Shown: one piece after another, positions 55,616 to 64,000 of the stretch
How positions within the stretch are numbered: position 1 is the first letter of the stretch
Layout of the letters: every line of letters begins with the position of its first letter
NCBI RefSeq assembly: GCF_015476235.1
Contig: NZ_CP064338.1
Coordinates: 62,001-126,000, forward strand
Length of the DNA stretch: 64,000 nt
Reading direction: 5' to 3'
Source: Caldimonas thermodepolymerans
Lineage (GTDB): Bacteria > Pseudomonadota > Gammaproteobacteria > Burkholderiales > Burkholderiaceae_C
The notes under the pieces: model-generated
Told to the model about the DNA's origin: nothing
The model's input: the letters and a program-made list of their open reading frames with translations, nothing else
Databases searched by the model: none
Made by a program: the position numbers and the translations under genes

Positions 55616-56998
55616 TCAGCCGGCGCGCGTGACGCCCTGCACGCCCACCGGCGCGGCCGGCGGGGCGTCGTCCAGGAAGCGGCGCGCGGGCGCCCAGTGC
55701 TTCATCAGCAGGTAGTAGGTCAGCCCGGCCGGGATCAGGCTGGCGTACCAGGAGACCGCCGAGAACGACAGCGCCACCGCCGCACCGACCACCGAGGCGA
55801 CGATGCCCGCCCAGTTCACGCCGCGGTACGGGCCCTGCTCGTCGTAGAAGCGCTCCACCTGCAGCGTGCGGCGGCGCAGGATGTAGTAGTCGACCACCAG
55901 CACCGCGAAGATCGGGCCGAGGAAGGCCGAATAGGTCTGCACGAAGATCTGCAGCCCGACGGCCGATTCGTCCTTCACCAGCACCCAGGGGAAGGTGCAG
56001 AAGGCCAGCAGGCCGACCAGCACCGCCGAGGCCTTGAACGGCAGCTTGAACACGTCCATCAGCACGTAGGCCGGCGGCACCACGTTGTTCAGCACGTTGG
56101 TGGTGACCTGCGCGAAGGCGATGAACAGCAGCGTGATGACCAGCAGCGGCTTGTTGTCCACCGCGTTGGAGAACACCGCGATCGGGTCGGCGGTGCCGGT
56201 GGCGCCCGAGACCATCAGCCCGATCAGGCCCATGAACACGGTGGCCGGCAGGATCGACATCGCGTAGATGGTCGTCAGCGGCCCGGGACGCACGCCATGC
56301 TTCAGTTCGCGAGAGTAGTCGCTGACGTTGAGCATCATCGTGCTGTAGATGCCGAGGAACAGCATCGTCGCGCCCCAGAACGGCAGGCCCCAGCTGCCCT
56401 CGATCTGGGTGACCTTCTCGTCGATCGTGACACCGTACTTGTCGATCACCGACCAGAACATGTAGACCAGCGAGGCGACGATGAAGGCGCTGCCGATGTT
56501 CTCCAGCCACTTGATGCCCTTGAAGCCGTAGACCGACAGGGCGATCTGGATGAACTGGAAGATGATGAACCAGGCCACCAGGTTGTCGAAGCCGAACAGC
56601 GTGGCCGACACCGCGTTGAGCGCGCCGGCGCCGATCCAGCTCTGGAAGCCGTACCACACCACCGCCGGCACCGCGCGCACCAGGCCCGGGAAGCGCGTGC
56701 CGGCGAAGCCGAAGGCGCTGCGCGCCTGCACCATGAACGGGATGCCGTACTTGTGGCCGGCCGCGCCGTTGATGGTCAGCGCCACGCCGATCACGAAGCA
56801 GCCGATCGCGATCGCGATGATGGCCTGCAGCATGTTGAGCTGCCCGACCAGGCTGGAGCCCATCGCGAAGGTGCCGATGGACACGCATCCGCCCAGCCAG
56901 GCCATCAGGTAGGACCAGGGGTCCATGATGCGGGTGTGTTGCGGCGTCAGCGATTCCTCGCCCGCGGCCTTGGTCTGTGGTGCTTCTGCGCCTTGCAT
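55616..56998 (-). CDS. NCS1-family nucleobase/allantoin/hydantoin permease
   Basis: 460 residues with about 12 membrane helices. MDPWSYLMAWLGGCVSIGTF, GIPFMVQARSAFGFAGTRFP and the YVLMDVFKLPFK region with FAQVTTNVLNNVVPPAYVLM are NCS1 features (CodB/Mhp1/PucI group). The neighbouring hydantoin-racemase-like gene suggests uptake of a hydantoin, allantoin or pyrimidine breakdown product. GAGGAGACAAGC precedes the ATG. Confidence 0.94.
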   Translation of the reverse strand: MQGAEAPQTKAAGEESLTPQHTRIMDPWSYLMAWLGGCVSIGTFAMGSSLVGQLNMLQAIIAIAIGCFVIGVALTINGAAGHKYGIPFMVQARSAFGFAGTRFPGLVRAVPAVVWYGFQSWIGAGALNAVSATLFGFDNLVAWFIIFQFIQIALSVYGFKGIKWLENIGSAFIVASLVYMFWSVIDKYGVTIDEKVTQIEGSWGLPFWGATMLFLGIYSTMMLNVSDYSRELKHGVRPGPLTTIYAMSILPATVFMGLIGLMVSGATGTADPIAVFSNAVDNKPLLVITLLFIAFAQVTTNVLNNVVPPAYVLMDVFKLPFKASAVLVGLLAFCTFPWVLVKDESAVGLQIFVQTYSAFLGPIFAVLVVDYYILRRRTLQVERFYDEQGPYRGVNWAGIVASVVGAAVALSFSAVSWYASLIPAGLTYYLLMKHWAPARRFLDDAPPAAPVGVQGVTRAG

Positions 56999-57078
56999 GC
57001 TTGTCTCCTCTCGTCGTGATGGGCCCGGTGCGTCGCCGGGCAGGTGTGCACTGCGGCGCCGGTGCGCCGGCCGCGGGC

Positions 57079-57813
57079 TCAGGTCCCGAGGTGGGCGTAC
57101 CGGCCGATGAACGGCTTGGGCCGCGGGAAGTCCAGGTCGCCGTGCTTGCTGGTCTGCAGGCCCAGCCCGACCAGGCCCTCGGCCAGCTTGACCGCCGCGG
57201 TCACGCCCTCGACCACCGGCAGTCCGACGGTCTCGCTGATCTGCGCGCGCATGTGCGCCATGCCGCCGCAGCCGAGCACGATCGCGCCGATGCCGTCCTC
57301 GGCCTTGGCGCGCAGGCACTCCTCGACGATGCGCTGCACCGCCGCGTCGGGGTCGCGCTCCAGGTCCAGCACCGGCACCTCGGCGGCGCGCACGCGGCGG
57401 CAGTGGTGCGCGAAGCCGTAGGACTGCAGCAGGTGCTCGGCGATGATCCCGGTACGCGCCAGCGTCGTGACCACCGAGAAGCGCGTGGCGATCATCGTGG
57501 CGACGTGGAAGGCGGCCTCGGCGATGCCGATCACCGGCGCGCGGGTCAGCTCGCGCGCGGCGGCCAGCCCCGGGTCGCCGAAGCAGGCGATCACGTAGGC
57601 ATCGATGCCGCCCTCGCGCTCGCCGGCGAGCACCGTCTCGGCCACGCCCACCGCGCTGACGGCCTCGTCGAAGTGGCCCTCGATCGACACCGGCCCGTGC
57701 TCGGGCTGGGTGGCGCTGATGCGGGTGCCGGGCGCGGCGACGCGCTGCGCGGCCTCGCCGATCGTCGCGGTCATGCTGGCGGTGGTGTTGGGGTTGATGA
57801 TGCGGATGTGCAT
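57079..57813 (-). CDS. Asp/Glu/hydantoin racemase family protein
   Basis: 244 residues. INPNTTASMT opening, with the two catalytic cysteines in ACFGDPGLAAARE and LGCGGMAHM, as in hydantoin and allantoin racemases (HyuE/HpxA group). It interconverts enantiomers of 5-substituted hydantoins or allantoin in the cytoplasm. First gene of the operon with the NCS1 permease and GntR regulator. No Shine-Dalgarno is obvious; a TTG at 57834 is an alternative start. Confidence 0.92.
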   Translation of the reverse strand: MHIRIINPNTTASMTATIGEAAQRVAAPGTRISATQPEHGPVSIEGHFDEAVSAVGVAETVLAGEREGGIDAYVIACFGDPGLAAARELTRAPVIGIAEAAFHVATMIATRFSVVTTLARTGIIAEHLLQSYGFAHHCRRVRAAEVPVLDLERDPDAAVQRIVEECLRAKAEDGIGAIVLGCGGMAHMRAQISETVGLPVVEGVTAAVKLAEGLVGLGLQTSKHGDLDFPRPKPFIGRYAHLGT

Positions 57814-57876
57814 GGAGGGAACGAGGAAACGCAAGGGAGGGTGCGGCGCGGCAGGTGGCTGGATTGCACCCTTGTT

Positions 57877-57914
57877 TTGTATACAACTATAGGGCGCAAT
57901 TGGATGCCGTCCAA
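57877..57914 (-). promoter_or_regulatory. Promoter and GntR operator of the racemase-NCS1-GntR operon
   Basis: On the minus strand -35 TTGGAC (57914-57909), a 17-bp spacer and -10 TATAGT (57891-57886). Directly behind it, sharing one base, is the perfect palindrome TTGTATACAA (57877-57886), located to block the polymerase. Such palindromes are bound by FCD-type GntR repressors, and one is encoded at the end of this operon. It lies 64 bp before the racemase ATG. Confidence 0.75.
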
Positions 57915-57969
57915 GCGATGGCGGGTCGGGGTTTACCCCCGCGCGGCGCAGGCCGCGACGGGGGACGGC

Positions 57970-60288
57970 TCAGTTGCCGGGGTGCGGGGCCGACGCGGCG
58001 CCCAGCAGCGGCAGGCGGCGCAGGCGCTGCCCGGTCAGCGCGAACCAGGCATTGGCCAGCGCCGGGGCGACCGGCGGCGTGCCCGGCTCGCCCACCCCGC
58101 CCGGGGCGCGCTGGCTGCGCACGATGTGGGTCTCGATCACCGGCGTGTCGGCCAGCGTCAGCACCGGGTGGTCGGGGTAGTTACGTTGCTGCACGATGCC
58201 GCCGCGGATGTCGATGCGCCCGTGCAGCGCGGCGCTCAGCCCGAAGATCACGCCGCTTTCCATCTGCTGCGCGACGATGCCGGGGTTGACCACCGCGCCG
58301 CAGTCGATCGCGCAGACCACGCGGTGCACCTGCGGGCGGCCCTGCCGGGCCGAGACCTCGACCACCTCGGCCACGATGGAGCCGAAGCTCTCGTGCAGTG
58401 CGACGCCGCGCGCGCGCCCGGGCGGGGGCGGGCGGTCCCAGCCGGCGCGCTCTGCGGCCAGCCGCAGCACCGCCTGGTGGCGCGGCTTGTCGCGCAGCAG
58501 CGCCAGGCGATAGGCCACCGGGTCCTGGCGCGCCTCGAAGGCCAGCTCGTCGATGAAGGATTCGCTGAAGAAGGCGTTGTGCGAGTGGCCCACCGAGCGC
58601 CAGTAGCCGACCGGCACGCCGCTGTGCGTGGCCGCGTGCGCGATGCGCTGGTGCGGCACCTGGTAGGGCAGGTCGAACAGGCCCTCGCTGGCGGTCTTGT
58701 CGGGCAGGTCGACGGGTCCGGCGAACGCGGGCAGGCCGCGCTCCAGCCAGCGTGGCGTGATCGCGTCGCCGGCGCTGGCGATGCGCAGCGCGACCGGCAG
58801 CCCCTGCGCGTCCAGCGCCGCGCGCAGCACGGCCGCGCCGGCGGGACGGTAGAAGTCGTGCATCAGGTCTTCCTCGCGCGGCCAGATCAGCTGCACGGGC
58901 TTGCCGCCCGTCTCCATCGCGACGCGCACCGCCTGCCCCACGTGGTCGACCTCCAGCCGCCGCCCGAAGCCGCCGCCGACGAGCGTCACGTGCACCGTCA
59001 CGCGCTCCGGCGGCACGCCGGCCACGCGCGCGGCGACCTGCCGCGCCAGCGTGGGCACCTGCGTCGGGGCCCACACCTCGACCTGGCCGTCCTGCACGCG
59101 CGCGGTGCAGTTGATCGGCTCCATCGTCGCGTGCGCCAGGTAGGGTGCGTGGTAGACCTGCTCGACGACGCGGGCCGCACCCTGCTCGGCGCGCGCCACG
59201 TCGCCGCGGCGGTGGAAGGCGTGGCCGCCGTCTTCGGCCAGGGCCTGGCGCGCCGCCTGCTCCAGCGCGGCGGCGATGGCGCTGCTGTCGAGCAGCCCGC
59301 GCTGCGGGTCGTGCGGCGGCGCGCGCCATTCGACCGGCATCGCGTCGACGGCCTGCAGCGCATGCCAGTAGGTGCGCGCCACCACCGCGACGCCGGCGGT
59401 GGACCCGGCGATCGGCCCCAGGCGCACGACGCGCTCGACGCCCGGGCGGCGCAGCGCCTCGTCGACGCCGATCCGGCCCGGGCTGCCGCCCAGCATCGGG
59501 CACATGCGCACGGCCGCATAGCGCATCCCGGGCAGGCGCACGTCGATGCCGTAGCGGGCGCTGCCGTCGACCTTGGCCGGCACGTCGGTGCGCGGCGCGC
59601 TGCGGCCGATCAGCCGCCAGGTCTGCGGCGGCTTGACCCGCACCTCCGAGACCGACAGGGCGGCGGCCCGGCGTGCCAGCTCGCCGAAGTGCGCGCTGGG
59701 CCCCGAGGCATGGCTGATCACGCCGTCGATGATGCGCAGCTCGTCGACGGGCAGCCGCCATTGCAGCGCGGCTGCCCCGAGCAGTTGCGCGCGCGCGGTG
59801 GCCGCGGCGGTGCGCAGCACGTCCCAGGCATCGGCCACGCTGCTGGAACCGCCGGTGACGTTGATGCCCATCTCGCGCGCCAGCTTGGTCACCATCCACT
59901 CGGTGAGTCGCACCGCGGCGCTCCCGTGGTCCGGTTCGCGCTCGGCCGGGTGGATGGGCAGGCTGCCGACGAACATCGCGACGTTGCCGTAGATGCTCTC
60001 GGGCCCGGCCGGCTCGAGCAGCACCTGGTCCAGCGGCACGTCCAGCTCCTCGGCCACCAGCATCGGCAGCGCGGTGTGCACGCCCTGGCCCATCTCGCTG
60101 CGGTGCATCGCCAGGATGACCCGGCCGCGCCGGTCGATCTTGATCCAGCCGTTCAGCCCCACCTGGCCGTCGCGCACCGGCAGGCTGTTGCGGCTGCCCA
60201 GCCGGCTGCGTGGCGGCAGCAGGCCCCAGCCGACCACCAGGGCCCCGCCGGTGCCGGCGGCGCTGAGCAGGAAGGTGCGCCGCTTCAT
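57970..60288 (-). CDS. Molybdenum hydroxylase large subunit (IorB-type, TAT-exported)
   Basis: 772 residues with a twin-arginine signal ([20 protein letters not shown]). Two tandem aldehyde-oxidase/xanthine-dehydrogenase-like Mo-binding domains follow: [60 protein letters not shown], and [19 protein letters not shown] holding the catalytic Glu. This layout matches isoquinoline 1-oxidoreductase beta subunits. It hydroxylates an N-heterocycle or oxidises an aldehyde. The ATG overlaps the small-subunit stop. No FAD subunit or XdhC chaperone is adjacent; a cytochrome would be the expected electron acceptor. Confidence 0.93.
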   Translation of the reverse strand: MKRRTFLLSAAGTGGALVVGWGLLPPRSRLGSRNSLPVRDGQVGLNGWIKIDRRGRVILAMHRSEMGQGVHTALPMLVAEELDVPLDQVLLEPAGPESIYGNVAMFVGSLPIHPAEREPDHGSAAVRLTEWMVTKLAREMGINVTGGSSSVADAWDVLRTAAATARAQLLGAAALQWRLPVDELRIIDGVISHASGPSAHFGELARRAAALSVSEVRVKPPQTWRLIGRSAPRTDVPAKVDGSARYGIDVRLPGMRYAAVRMCPMLGGSPGRIGVDEALRRPGVERVVRLGPIAGSTAGVAVVARTYWHALQAVDAMPVEWRAPPHDPQRGLLDSSAIAAALEQAARQALAEDGGHAFHRRGDVARAEQGAARVVEQVYHAPYLAHATMEPINCTARVQDGQVEVWAPTQVPTLARQVAARVAGVPPERVTVHVTLVGGGFGRRLEVDHVGQAVRVAMETGGKPVQLIWPREEDLMHDFYRPAGAAVLRAALDAQGLPVALRIASAGDAITPRWLERGLPAFAGPVDLPDKTASEGLFDLPYQVPHQRIAHAATHSGVPVGYWRSVGHSHNAFFSESFIDELAFEARQDPVAYRLALLRDKPRHQAVLRLAAERAGWDRPPPPGRARGVALHESFGSIVAEVVEVSARQGRPQVHRVVCAIDCGAVVNPGIVAQQMESGVIFGLSAALHGRIDIRGGIVQQRNYPDHPVLTLADTPVIETHIVRSQRAPGGVGEPGTPPVAPALANAWFALTGQRLRRLPLLGAASAPHPGN

Positions 60289-60791
60289 GGCTGCCCCGGC
60301 AGGTAGCGCCGGCTGCGGCCGGGCGAGCGCAATTCGGCCGCGGCGCTCTTGATCGCGGCGCGCACGCGCGGATAGGTGCCGCAGCGGCACAGGTTGGTGA
60401 TCGCCGCGTCGATCTGCGCGTCGGTCGGGTCGGGTTCGCGTGCCAGCAGGGCGGCGGCGGCCATCAGCATGCCGGACTGGCAGTAGCCGCATTGCGGCAC
60501 CTGGTGTTCGATCCAGGCGCGCTGCAGCACGTGGCGCTCGGGCGGCATGCCCAGGCCCTCGATGGTGCGGACCGACCGGCCCTCGACGGCCGACACCGGC
60601 GTCACGCAGGACCGTACCGGCTGGCCGTCGACGTGCACCGTGCAGGCCCCGCAGGCGCCGATGCCGCAGCCGAACTTGGTGCCGGTCAGCTCCAGCACGT
60701 CGCGCAGCACCCACAGCAGCGGCATGGCCGGATCGACGAGGTCGTCGCGCACCCAGTGGCGTTGTCCGTTGATGTCGAGCTCCATCGGCAT
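60285..60791 (-). CDS. Molybdenum hydroxylase [2Fe-2S] subunit (IorA-type)
   Basis: 168 residues. The plant-type [2Fe-2S] motif is [18 protein letters not shown]. The second cluster has [10 protein letters not shown] and CRCGTY, as in IorA and XdhC-type small subunits. It passes electrons from the Mo centre to an acceptor. GGAGAATCA precedes the ATG at 60791. Its stop overlaps the IorB-type start (ATGA). Confidence 0.95.
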   Translation of the reverse strand: MPMELDINGQRHWVRDDLVDPAMPLLWVLRDVLELTGTKFGCGIGACGACTVHVDGQPVRSCVTPVSAVEGRSVRTIEGLGMPPERHVLQRAWIEHQVPQCGYCQSGMLMAAAALLAREPDPTDAQIDAAITNLCRCGTYPRVRAAIKSAAAELRSPGRSRRYLPGQP

Positions 60792-60998
60792 TGATTCTCC
60801 AGGCTTCGGGCGGCCGCTGCGCGCAGGCCGGGGGGCGATTGTCGCCCGCGATGCCCCCGGGCCGGGGTGTCGCGACCGGCCGTGCACAGAAATGCTGCAC
60901 GCCCGGCGCGATTTCGGTGCACGCCACCGTGCCACCCCGTGGTCCGACATTTGCTTACAGGCCCGCCCGTTCCCTCAACACGCACTGGAGATCCCTGC

Positions 60999-61982
60999 AT
61001 GAAGTTCTGCCATACCGTCGTGGCACGCGCTGCCGCGGCCTGCCTCGCCCTCGGCGCGTTCGGCGCACATGCGCAATCGAGCGTCCAGCTGTACGGGCTG
61101 ATCGACATGTCCGTCGGCTCGTTCCAGAACAGCGGCGCCGATCGCCTCACCCGCGCCGAGAGCGGCCGCATGACCACCAGCTTCTTCGCCTTCAAGGGCA
61201 CGGAAGACCTGGGCGGCGGCCTGAAGGCCATGTTCAACCTGGAGGCCTTCCTGGCGGCGGACACCGGCGCGGCGATCGGCCGCACGTTCTGGGATCGCCA
61301 GGCCAACGTCGGCCTGGGTGGCAGCTTCGGCAACGTGTTCCTCGGCCACAACACGACCTCGATGTTCGTGCAGGGCCTGATGTTCAACCCGTTCTCGAGC
61401 TCGATGACGTTCTCGCCGACGATGCGCTTCCTGTATTCGACCGCCGCGCCCTACGCGGTGTCGGCGGGCGGCACGGCCTGGACGAACTCCATCCTCTACA
61501 CGACGCCGAACTTCAACGGCCTGAGCGGCACGCTGCAGGCCTCGATGAAGGAAGCCGCCGGCGGCAGCAACAGCTACGCCGCGAGCGTGCTGTATGCCGC
61601 CGGCCCGCTGGCCGCCGGCCTGGTCTACGAGAAGGAAGCCATCGGCGCGGCCGACCAGACCAACCTGCTGGTCAGCGGCAGCTACGACTTCGAGGTCGCC
61701 AAGCTGTACGCCCAGTACGGCCAGACCAAGGACGACGCGGCCGACGAGAAGTACAAGATGGTCCAGGTGGGCGCCACGGTGCCGCTGGCCGGCGGCTCGG
61801 TGCTGGCCTCCTACGGCCAGCAGAACGCCGACGAGGCCGACGTGAAGGTCAAGACCTTCTCGCTGGGCTACGACTACTTCCTGTCCAAGCGCACCGACCT
61901 GTACGCCGTGTACATGTACGACAAGGCCACCGGCCTGGACAAGGGCAACACCTTCGCGGTCGGGGTGCGTCACCGCTTCTGA
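60999..61982 (+). CDS. Outer-membrane porin, Gram-negative type
   Basis: 327 residues. Signal peptide AAAACLALGAFGAHA, mature start QSSVQLYGLIDMSVGSFQNS, FFAFKGTEDLGGGLKAMFNL and a terminal VGVRHRF with the BAM-recognition Phe. It is the second porin in the window and only loosely similar to the one at 14123, with extra loops. TGGAGATCCCTGC precedes the ATG. Two long hairpins follow it. Confidence 0.94.
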   Translation: MKFCHTVVARAAAACLALGAFGAHAQSSVQLYGLIDMSVGSFQNSGADRLTRAESGRMTTSFFAFKGTEDLGGGLKAMFNLEAFLAADTGAAIGRTFWDRQANVGLGGSFGNVFLGHNTTSMFVQGLMFNPFSSSMTFSPTMRFLYSTAAPYAVSAGGTAWTNSILYTTPNFNGLSGTLQASMKEAAGGSNSYAASVLYAAGPLAAGLVYEKEAIGAADQTNLLVSGSYDFEVAKLYAQYGQTKDDAADEKYKMVQVGATVPLAGGSVLASYGQQNADEADVKVKTFSLGYDYFLSKRTDLYAVYMYDKATGLDKGNTFAVGVRHRF

Positions 61983-61991
61983 CGTGACCCC

Positions 61992-62082
61992 GTGCGGCGG
62001 CCCGGCATCCCCTGGATGCGGGCGGCCGCCGCACCCTGCATGCCGCCTGGCCCCCCGTGCCCCCGCACGGGCGGCCAGGCGG
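61992..62082. terminator. Two adjacent long hairpins between convergent genes
   Basis: Hairpin 1: an 11-bp perfect outer stem GTGCGGCGGCC (61992-62002) with 62024-62034, and an inner stem GCATCC/GGATGC. Hairpin 2: a 10-bp stem CCGCCTGGCC (62043-62052) with 62073-62082, and an inner stem CCGTGC/GCACGG. They lie between the porin (+) and the YafJ gene (-). Neither has a T-run, so they may act as bidirectional terminators or RNA-stabilising ends. Confidence 0.55.
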
Positions 62083-62117
62083 TCGCGCATGCGCACGCCG
62101 CGGCGCCGGGCCGGCGC

Positions 62118-62876
62118 TCAGGTCGCGAGCAGCTGCCCGTCCAGGAAGGCCTTGATCTCGCCCGGCGCGAACGGCACCCAGGTCTCGTTCGCGGTCAGCG
62201 GCTCGGTCACGATCACCGCGACCCGGTCCTGCGGCGTGGTGACCTCGGCGAAGTTCACCGTCATGTCCTCGTCCTGCAGGCGTGCCGTGCTGAACGGGTG
62301 CTGGCGCACCAGGTAGTGCAGCCGTGTCGAGCAGTGCGCCCACAGCGCGTGCCCGTTGCTGAGCATGAAGTTGAAGGTGCCGTGCTTCGAGACCACCGGC
62401 ACCAGCTCGCGCAGCGTCTCGGTCAGCTGCTCGGGCGTGGGCACCGAGGCGTGGTTCTTGGCCAGCTCCTGCATCAGCCAGCAGAACGCCAGCTCGCTGT
62501 CGGTGTCGCCCACCGGGCGGAACGCGGCGTGCAGCCGCGGCGAGAAGCCCTTGAGGTCGCCGTTGTGCGCGAACACCCAGTAGCGACCCCACAGCTCGCG
62601 CACGAACGGGTGGCAGTTCTCCAGCGCGACCCGGCCCTGCGTGGCCTTGCGGATGTGGGCGATGACGTTGGTGCTCTTGATCGGGTAGCGGCGCACCAGC
62701 TCGGCCACCGGCGAGTGCAGCGCGGCCTGGTGATCGACGAACAGCCGCACGCCGGCGCCTTCGAAGAACGCGATGCCGAAGCCGTCGGCATGCTCCTGCG
62801 AGCGGTGCGCGAACCCCGTGAAGCTGAACACGATGTCCGTCGGGGTGTTGCAGTTCATGCCGAGCAGCTGGCACAT
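62118..62876 (-). CDS. Class II glutamine amidotransferase-like protein (YafJ family)
   Basis: 252 residues. The mature enzyme would start at Cys2 (MCQLLGMNCN), the Ntn-hydrolase nucleophile. FAHRSQEHADGFGIAFFEGA, IAHIRKATQGRVALENCHPF and FAHNGDLKG are glutaminase-site motifs. YafJ-type proteins are probably amidases of the glutathione or nucleotide-repair class. Downstream convergent with a porin. Confidence 0.93.
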   Translation of the reverse strand: MCQLLGMNCNTPTDIVFSFTGFAHRSQEHADGFGIAFFEGAGVRLFVDHQAALHSPVAELVRRYPIKSTNVIAHIRKATQGRVALENCHPFVRELWGRYWVFAHNGDLKGFSPRLHAAFRPVGDTDSELAFCWLMQELAKNHASVPTPEQLTETLRELVPVVSKHGTFNFMLSNGHALWAHCSTRLHYLVRQHPFSTARLQDEDMTVNFAEVTTPQDRVAVIVTEPLTANETWVPFAPGEIKAFLDGQLLAT

Positions 62877-62935
62877 GGCGGGCGGAAACGGGAAGTCGCA
62901 GGAAGGCGTCCGATCCTACCGCGCGCCGGCGGCAA

Positions 62936-62964
62936 ATGAAAAAGGCGGGCACCGGGCCCGCCTT
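62936..62964 (-). terminator. Rho-independent terminator of glcB
   Basis: On the minus strand: a 7-bp stem GGCGGGC/GCCCGCC (62962-62956 with 62950-62944), extended by AA/TT, loop CCGGT, and then TTTTTCATTT. It is 20 bp beyond the glcB stop. Confidence 0.9.
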
Positions 62965-62984
62965 GCATGCGGTGCGATCGCCGC

Positions 62985-64000
62985 TCAGCGCTGCGCCGCC
63001 TTGACCTTCAGGCGCCAGGCATGCAGCAGCGGCTCGGTATAGCCGCTCGGCTGCTCGACGCCCTTGAACACCAGGTCGCGCGCGGCCTGGTAGGCGAACG
63101 AGGTGTCGAAGTGGCCCGCCATCGGACGGTAGTTCGGGTCGCCGGCGTTCTGCTGGTCCACCACCGCGGCCATGCGCTGGAAGGTCGCCTCGACCTGCTC
63201 CCTGGTCACCACGCCGTGCAGCAGCCAGTTGGCCACGTGCTGGCTGGAGATGCGCAGCGTCGCGCGGTCTTCCATCAGGCCGACGTTGTGGATGTCCGGC
63301 ACCTTGGAGCAGCCGATGCCCTGGTCGATCCAGCGCACCACGTAGCCCAGGATGCCCTGGATGTTGTTGTCCAGTTCCTGCTGCTTCTCGGCCTCGCTCC
63401 AGTTGGCCTGCTCGGCCACCGGCACGGTCAGCAGGTCGGTCAGCAGCGCGTCGCGCTCGGCGTTCGCGTCGGTCTTCTCCAGCTCCTGCTGGATCGCGAA
63501 CACGTCGACCTGGTGGTAGTGCAGCGCGTGCAGCGTCGCGGCGGTCGGCGAGGGCACCCAGGCGGTGTTGGCGCCGGCCTTGGGGTGCGCGATCTTCTGC
63601 TGCAGCATCGCGGCCATCAGGTCCGGCATGGCCCACATGCCCTTGCCGATCTGCGCCCGGCCGCGCAGGCCCATCGCCAGGCCCACCAGCACGTTGCTGC
63701 GCTCGTAGGCGGCGATCCACTTGGTCGACTTCATGTCGTTCTTGCGGATCATCGGGCCGGCGTGCATCGCGGTGTGCATCTCGTCGCCGGTGCGGTCCAG
63801 GAAGCCGGTGTTGATGAAGGCCACGCGGCTCTTCGCCGCGGCGATGCAGGCCTGCAGGTTGACGCTGGTGCGGCGCTCCTCGTCCATGATGCCCAGCTTC
63901 ACGGTGCTGTCGGGCAGGCCCAGCATCTGCTCGACGCGGCCGAACAGCTCGTTGGCGAAGGCCACCTCGGCCGGGCCGTGCATCTTGGGCTTGACGATGT
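62985..64000 (-). CDS. glcB: Malate synthase G, N-terminal part cut by window edge
   Basis: The visible C-terminal 338 residues read from [57 protein letters not shown], the catalytic Asp in [16 protein letters not shown] and the GIGCSKVPD Cys match malate synthase isoform G. It condenses glyoxylate with acetyl-CoA to malate in the glyoxylate shunt. The first half of the about 725-residue protein lies outside. Ends at its own terminator. Confidence 0.96.
   Translation of the reverse strand, partial: IVKPKMHGPAEVAFANELFGRVEQMLGLPDSTVKLGIMDEERRTSVNLQACIAAAKSRVAFINTGFLDRTGDEMHTAMHAGPMIRKNDMKSTKWIAAYERSNVLVGLAMGLRGRAQIGKGMWAMPDLMAAMLQQKIAHPKAGANTAWVPSPTAATLHALHYHQVDVFAIQQELEKTDANAERDALLTDLLTVPVAEQANWSEAEKQQELDNNIQGILGYVVRWIDQGIGCSKVPDIHNVGLMEDRATLRISSQHVANWLLHGVVTREQVEATFQRMAAVVDQQNAGDPNYRPMAGHFDTSFAYQAARDLVFKGVEQPSGYTEPLLHAWRLKVKAAQR

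Noticed and set aside
56977..60306. A 1109-codon open frame on the + strand
   Set aside because: It runs antisense to the racemase, NCS1 (5' end) and IorB-type genes. Its composition (His, Arg, Ala, Gly repeats) is the usual shadow of GC-rich genes, and it has no domain.

Overview
The window is GC-rich chromosomal DNA that looks like a betaproteobacterium of the order Burkholderiales. The evidence is two classical Burkholderiales-type porins, a metX-metW pair, a poly(3-hydroxyalkanoate) synthase, minCDE, DUF3297, DUF6644/DUF6152-like and DUF883 proteins, a stand-alone UPF0149/SEC-C protein, and very dense coding with many 4-base ATGA overlaps. This placement comes from gene content and codon style, not from a database comparison. 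No rRNA, tRNA or CRISPR array was recognised.

Layout. 1-13.9 kb: CoA-transferase (cut by the window edge) divergent from a thiolase; a LysR regulator divergent from an SGNH esterase plus MFS exporter; a PHA synthase; a zinc alcohol dehydrogenase; a GlxA-type regulator divergent from a DJ-1/PfpI lipoprotein. 14-22.5 kb: porin, small envelope proteins, slyX, a SUV3-like RNA helicase, a frameshifted fructosamine-kinase gene, a LysE-type exporter and a large secreted CBM96/alginate-lyase-like lipoprotein. 22.5-27.9 kb: CBS-domain protein, a probably decayed gene, WYL regulator/GST pair, and an ABC-2 exporter.

Accessory island, about 27.96-31.26 kb: base composition drops and the content changes. 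It holds a trfA plasmid replication gene truncated at both ends, then an integron platform that has lost its integrase. What remains of the platform is a LexA-like box and an attI site resembling attI1. Three gene cassettes follow (a DUF4136 lipoprotein, a small basic protein and a small membrane protein), with attC sites of about 80, 60 and 129 bp. A 150-bp miniature inverted-repeat element sits exactly in the crossover core of the second attC. The island ends in a truncated vsr mismatch endonuclease and the tail of an unknown gene that preceded it. This is the most unusual part of the window.

31.3-46 kb: GST, MazG-like pyrophosphohydrolase, carboxylesterase, DUF445, the minCDE division-site operon, queE-queD (queuosine precursor synthesis), a PAS hybrid histidine kinase, and soxR with a clear SoxR-box promoter driving an FMN reductase. 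Also here are a YCII-VOC fusion, an SDR with a C-terminal membrane segment and a hemerythrin. 46-64 kb: MmcB-like nuclease, RtcB RNA ligase, and the metX-metW operon preceded by a SAM-II riboswitch and an attenuator-like terminator. Then come UPF0149, purB, pyrF, and a hydantoin/allantoin-type racemase-NCS1 transporter-GntR operon with a palindromic operator at its promoter. The window closes with an IorAB-type molybdenum hydroxylase, a second porin, a YafJ-type amidohydrolase and malate synthase G (cut by the right edge).

How the genes work together: most units are small regulator-plus-target pairs (LysR/esterase-MFS, GlxA/DJ-1, WYL/GST, SoxR/FMN reductase, GntR/NCS1-racemase). The housekeeping units are division (min), methionine (met), queuosine (que), purine and pyrimidine synthesis (purB, pyrF) and the glyoxylate shunt (glcB).
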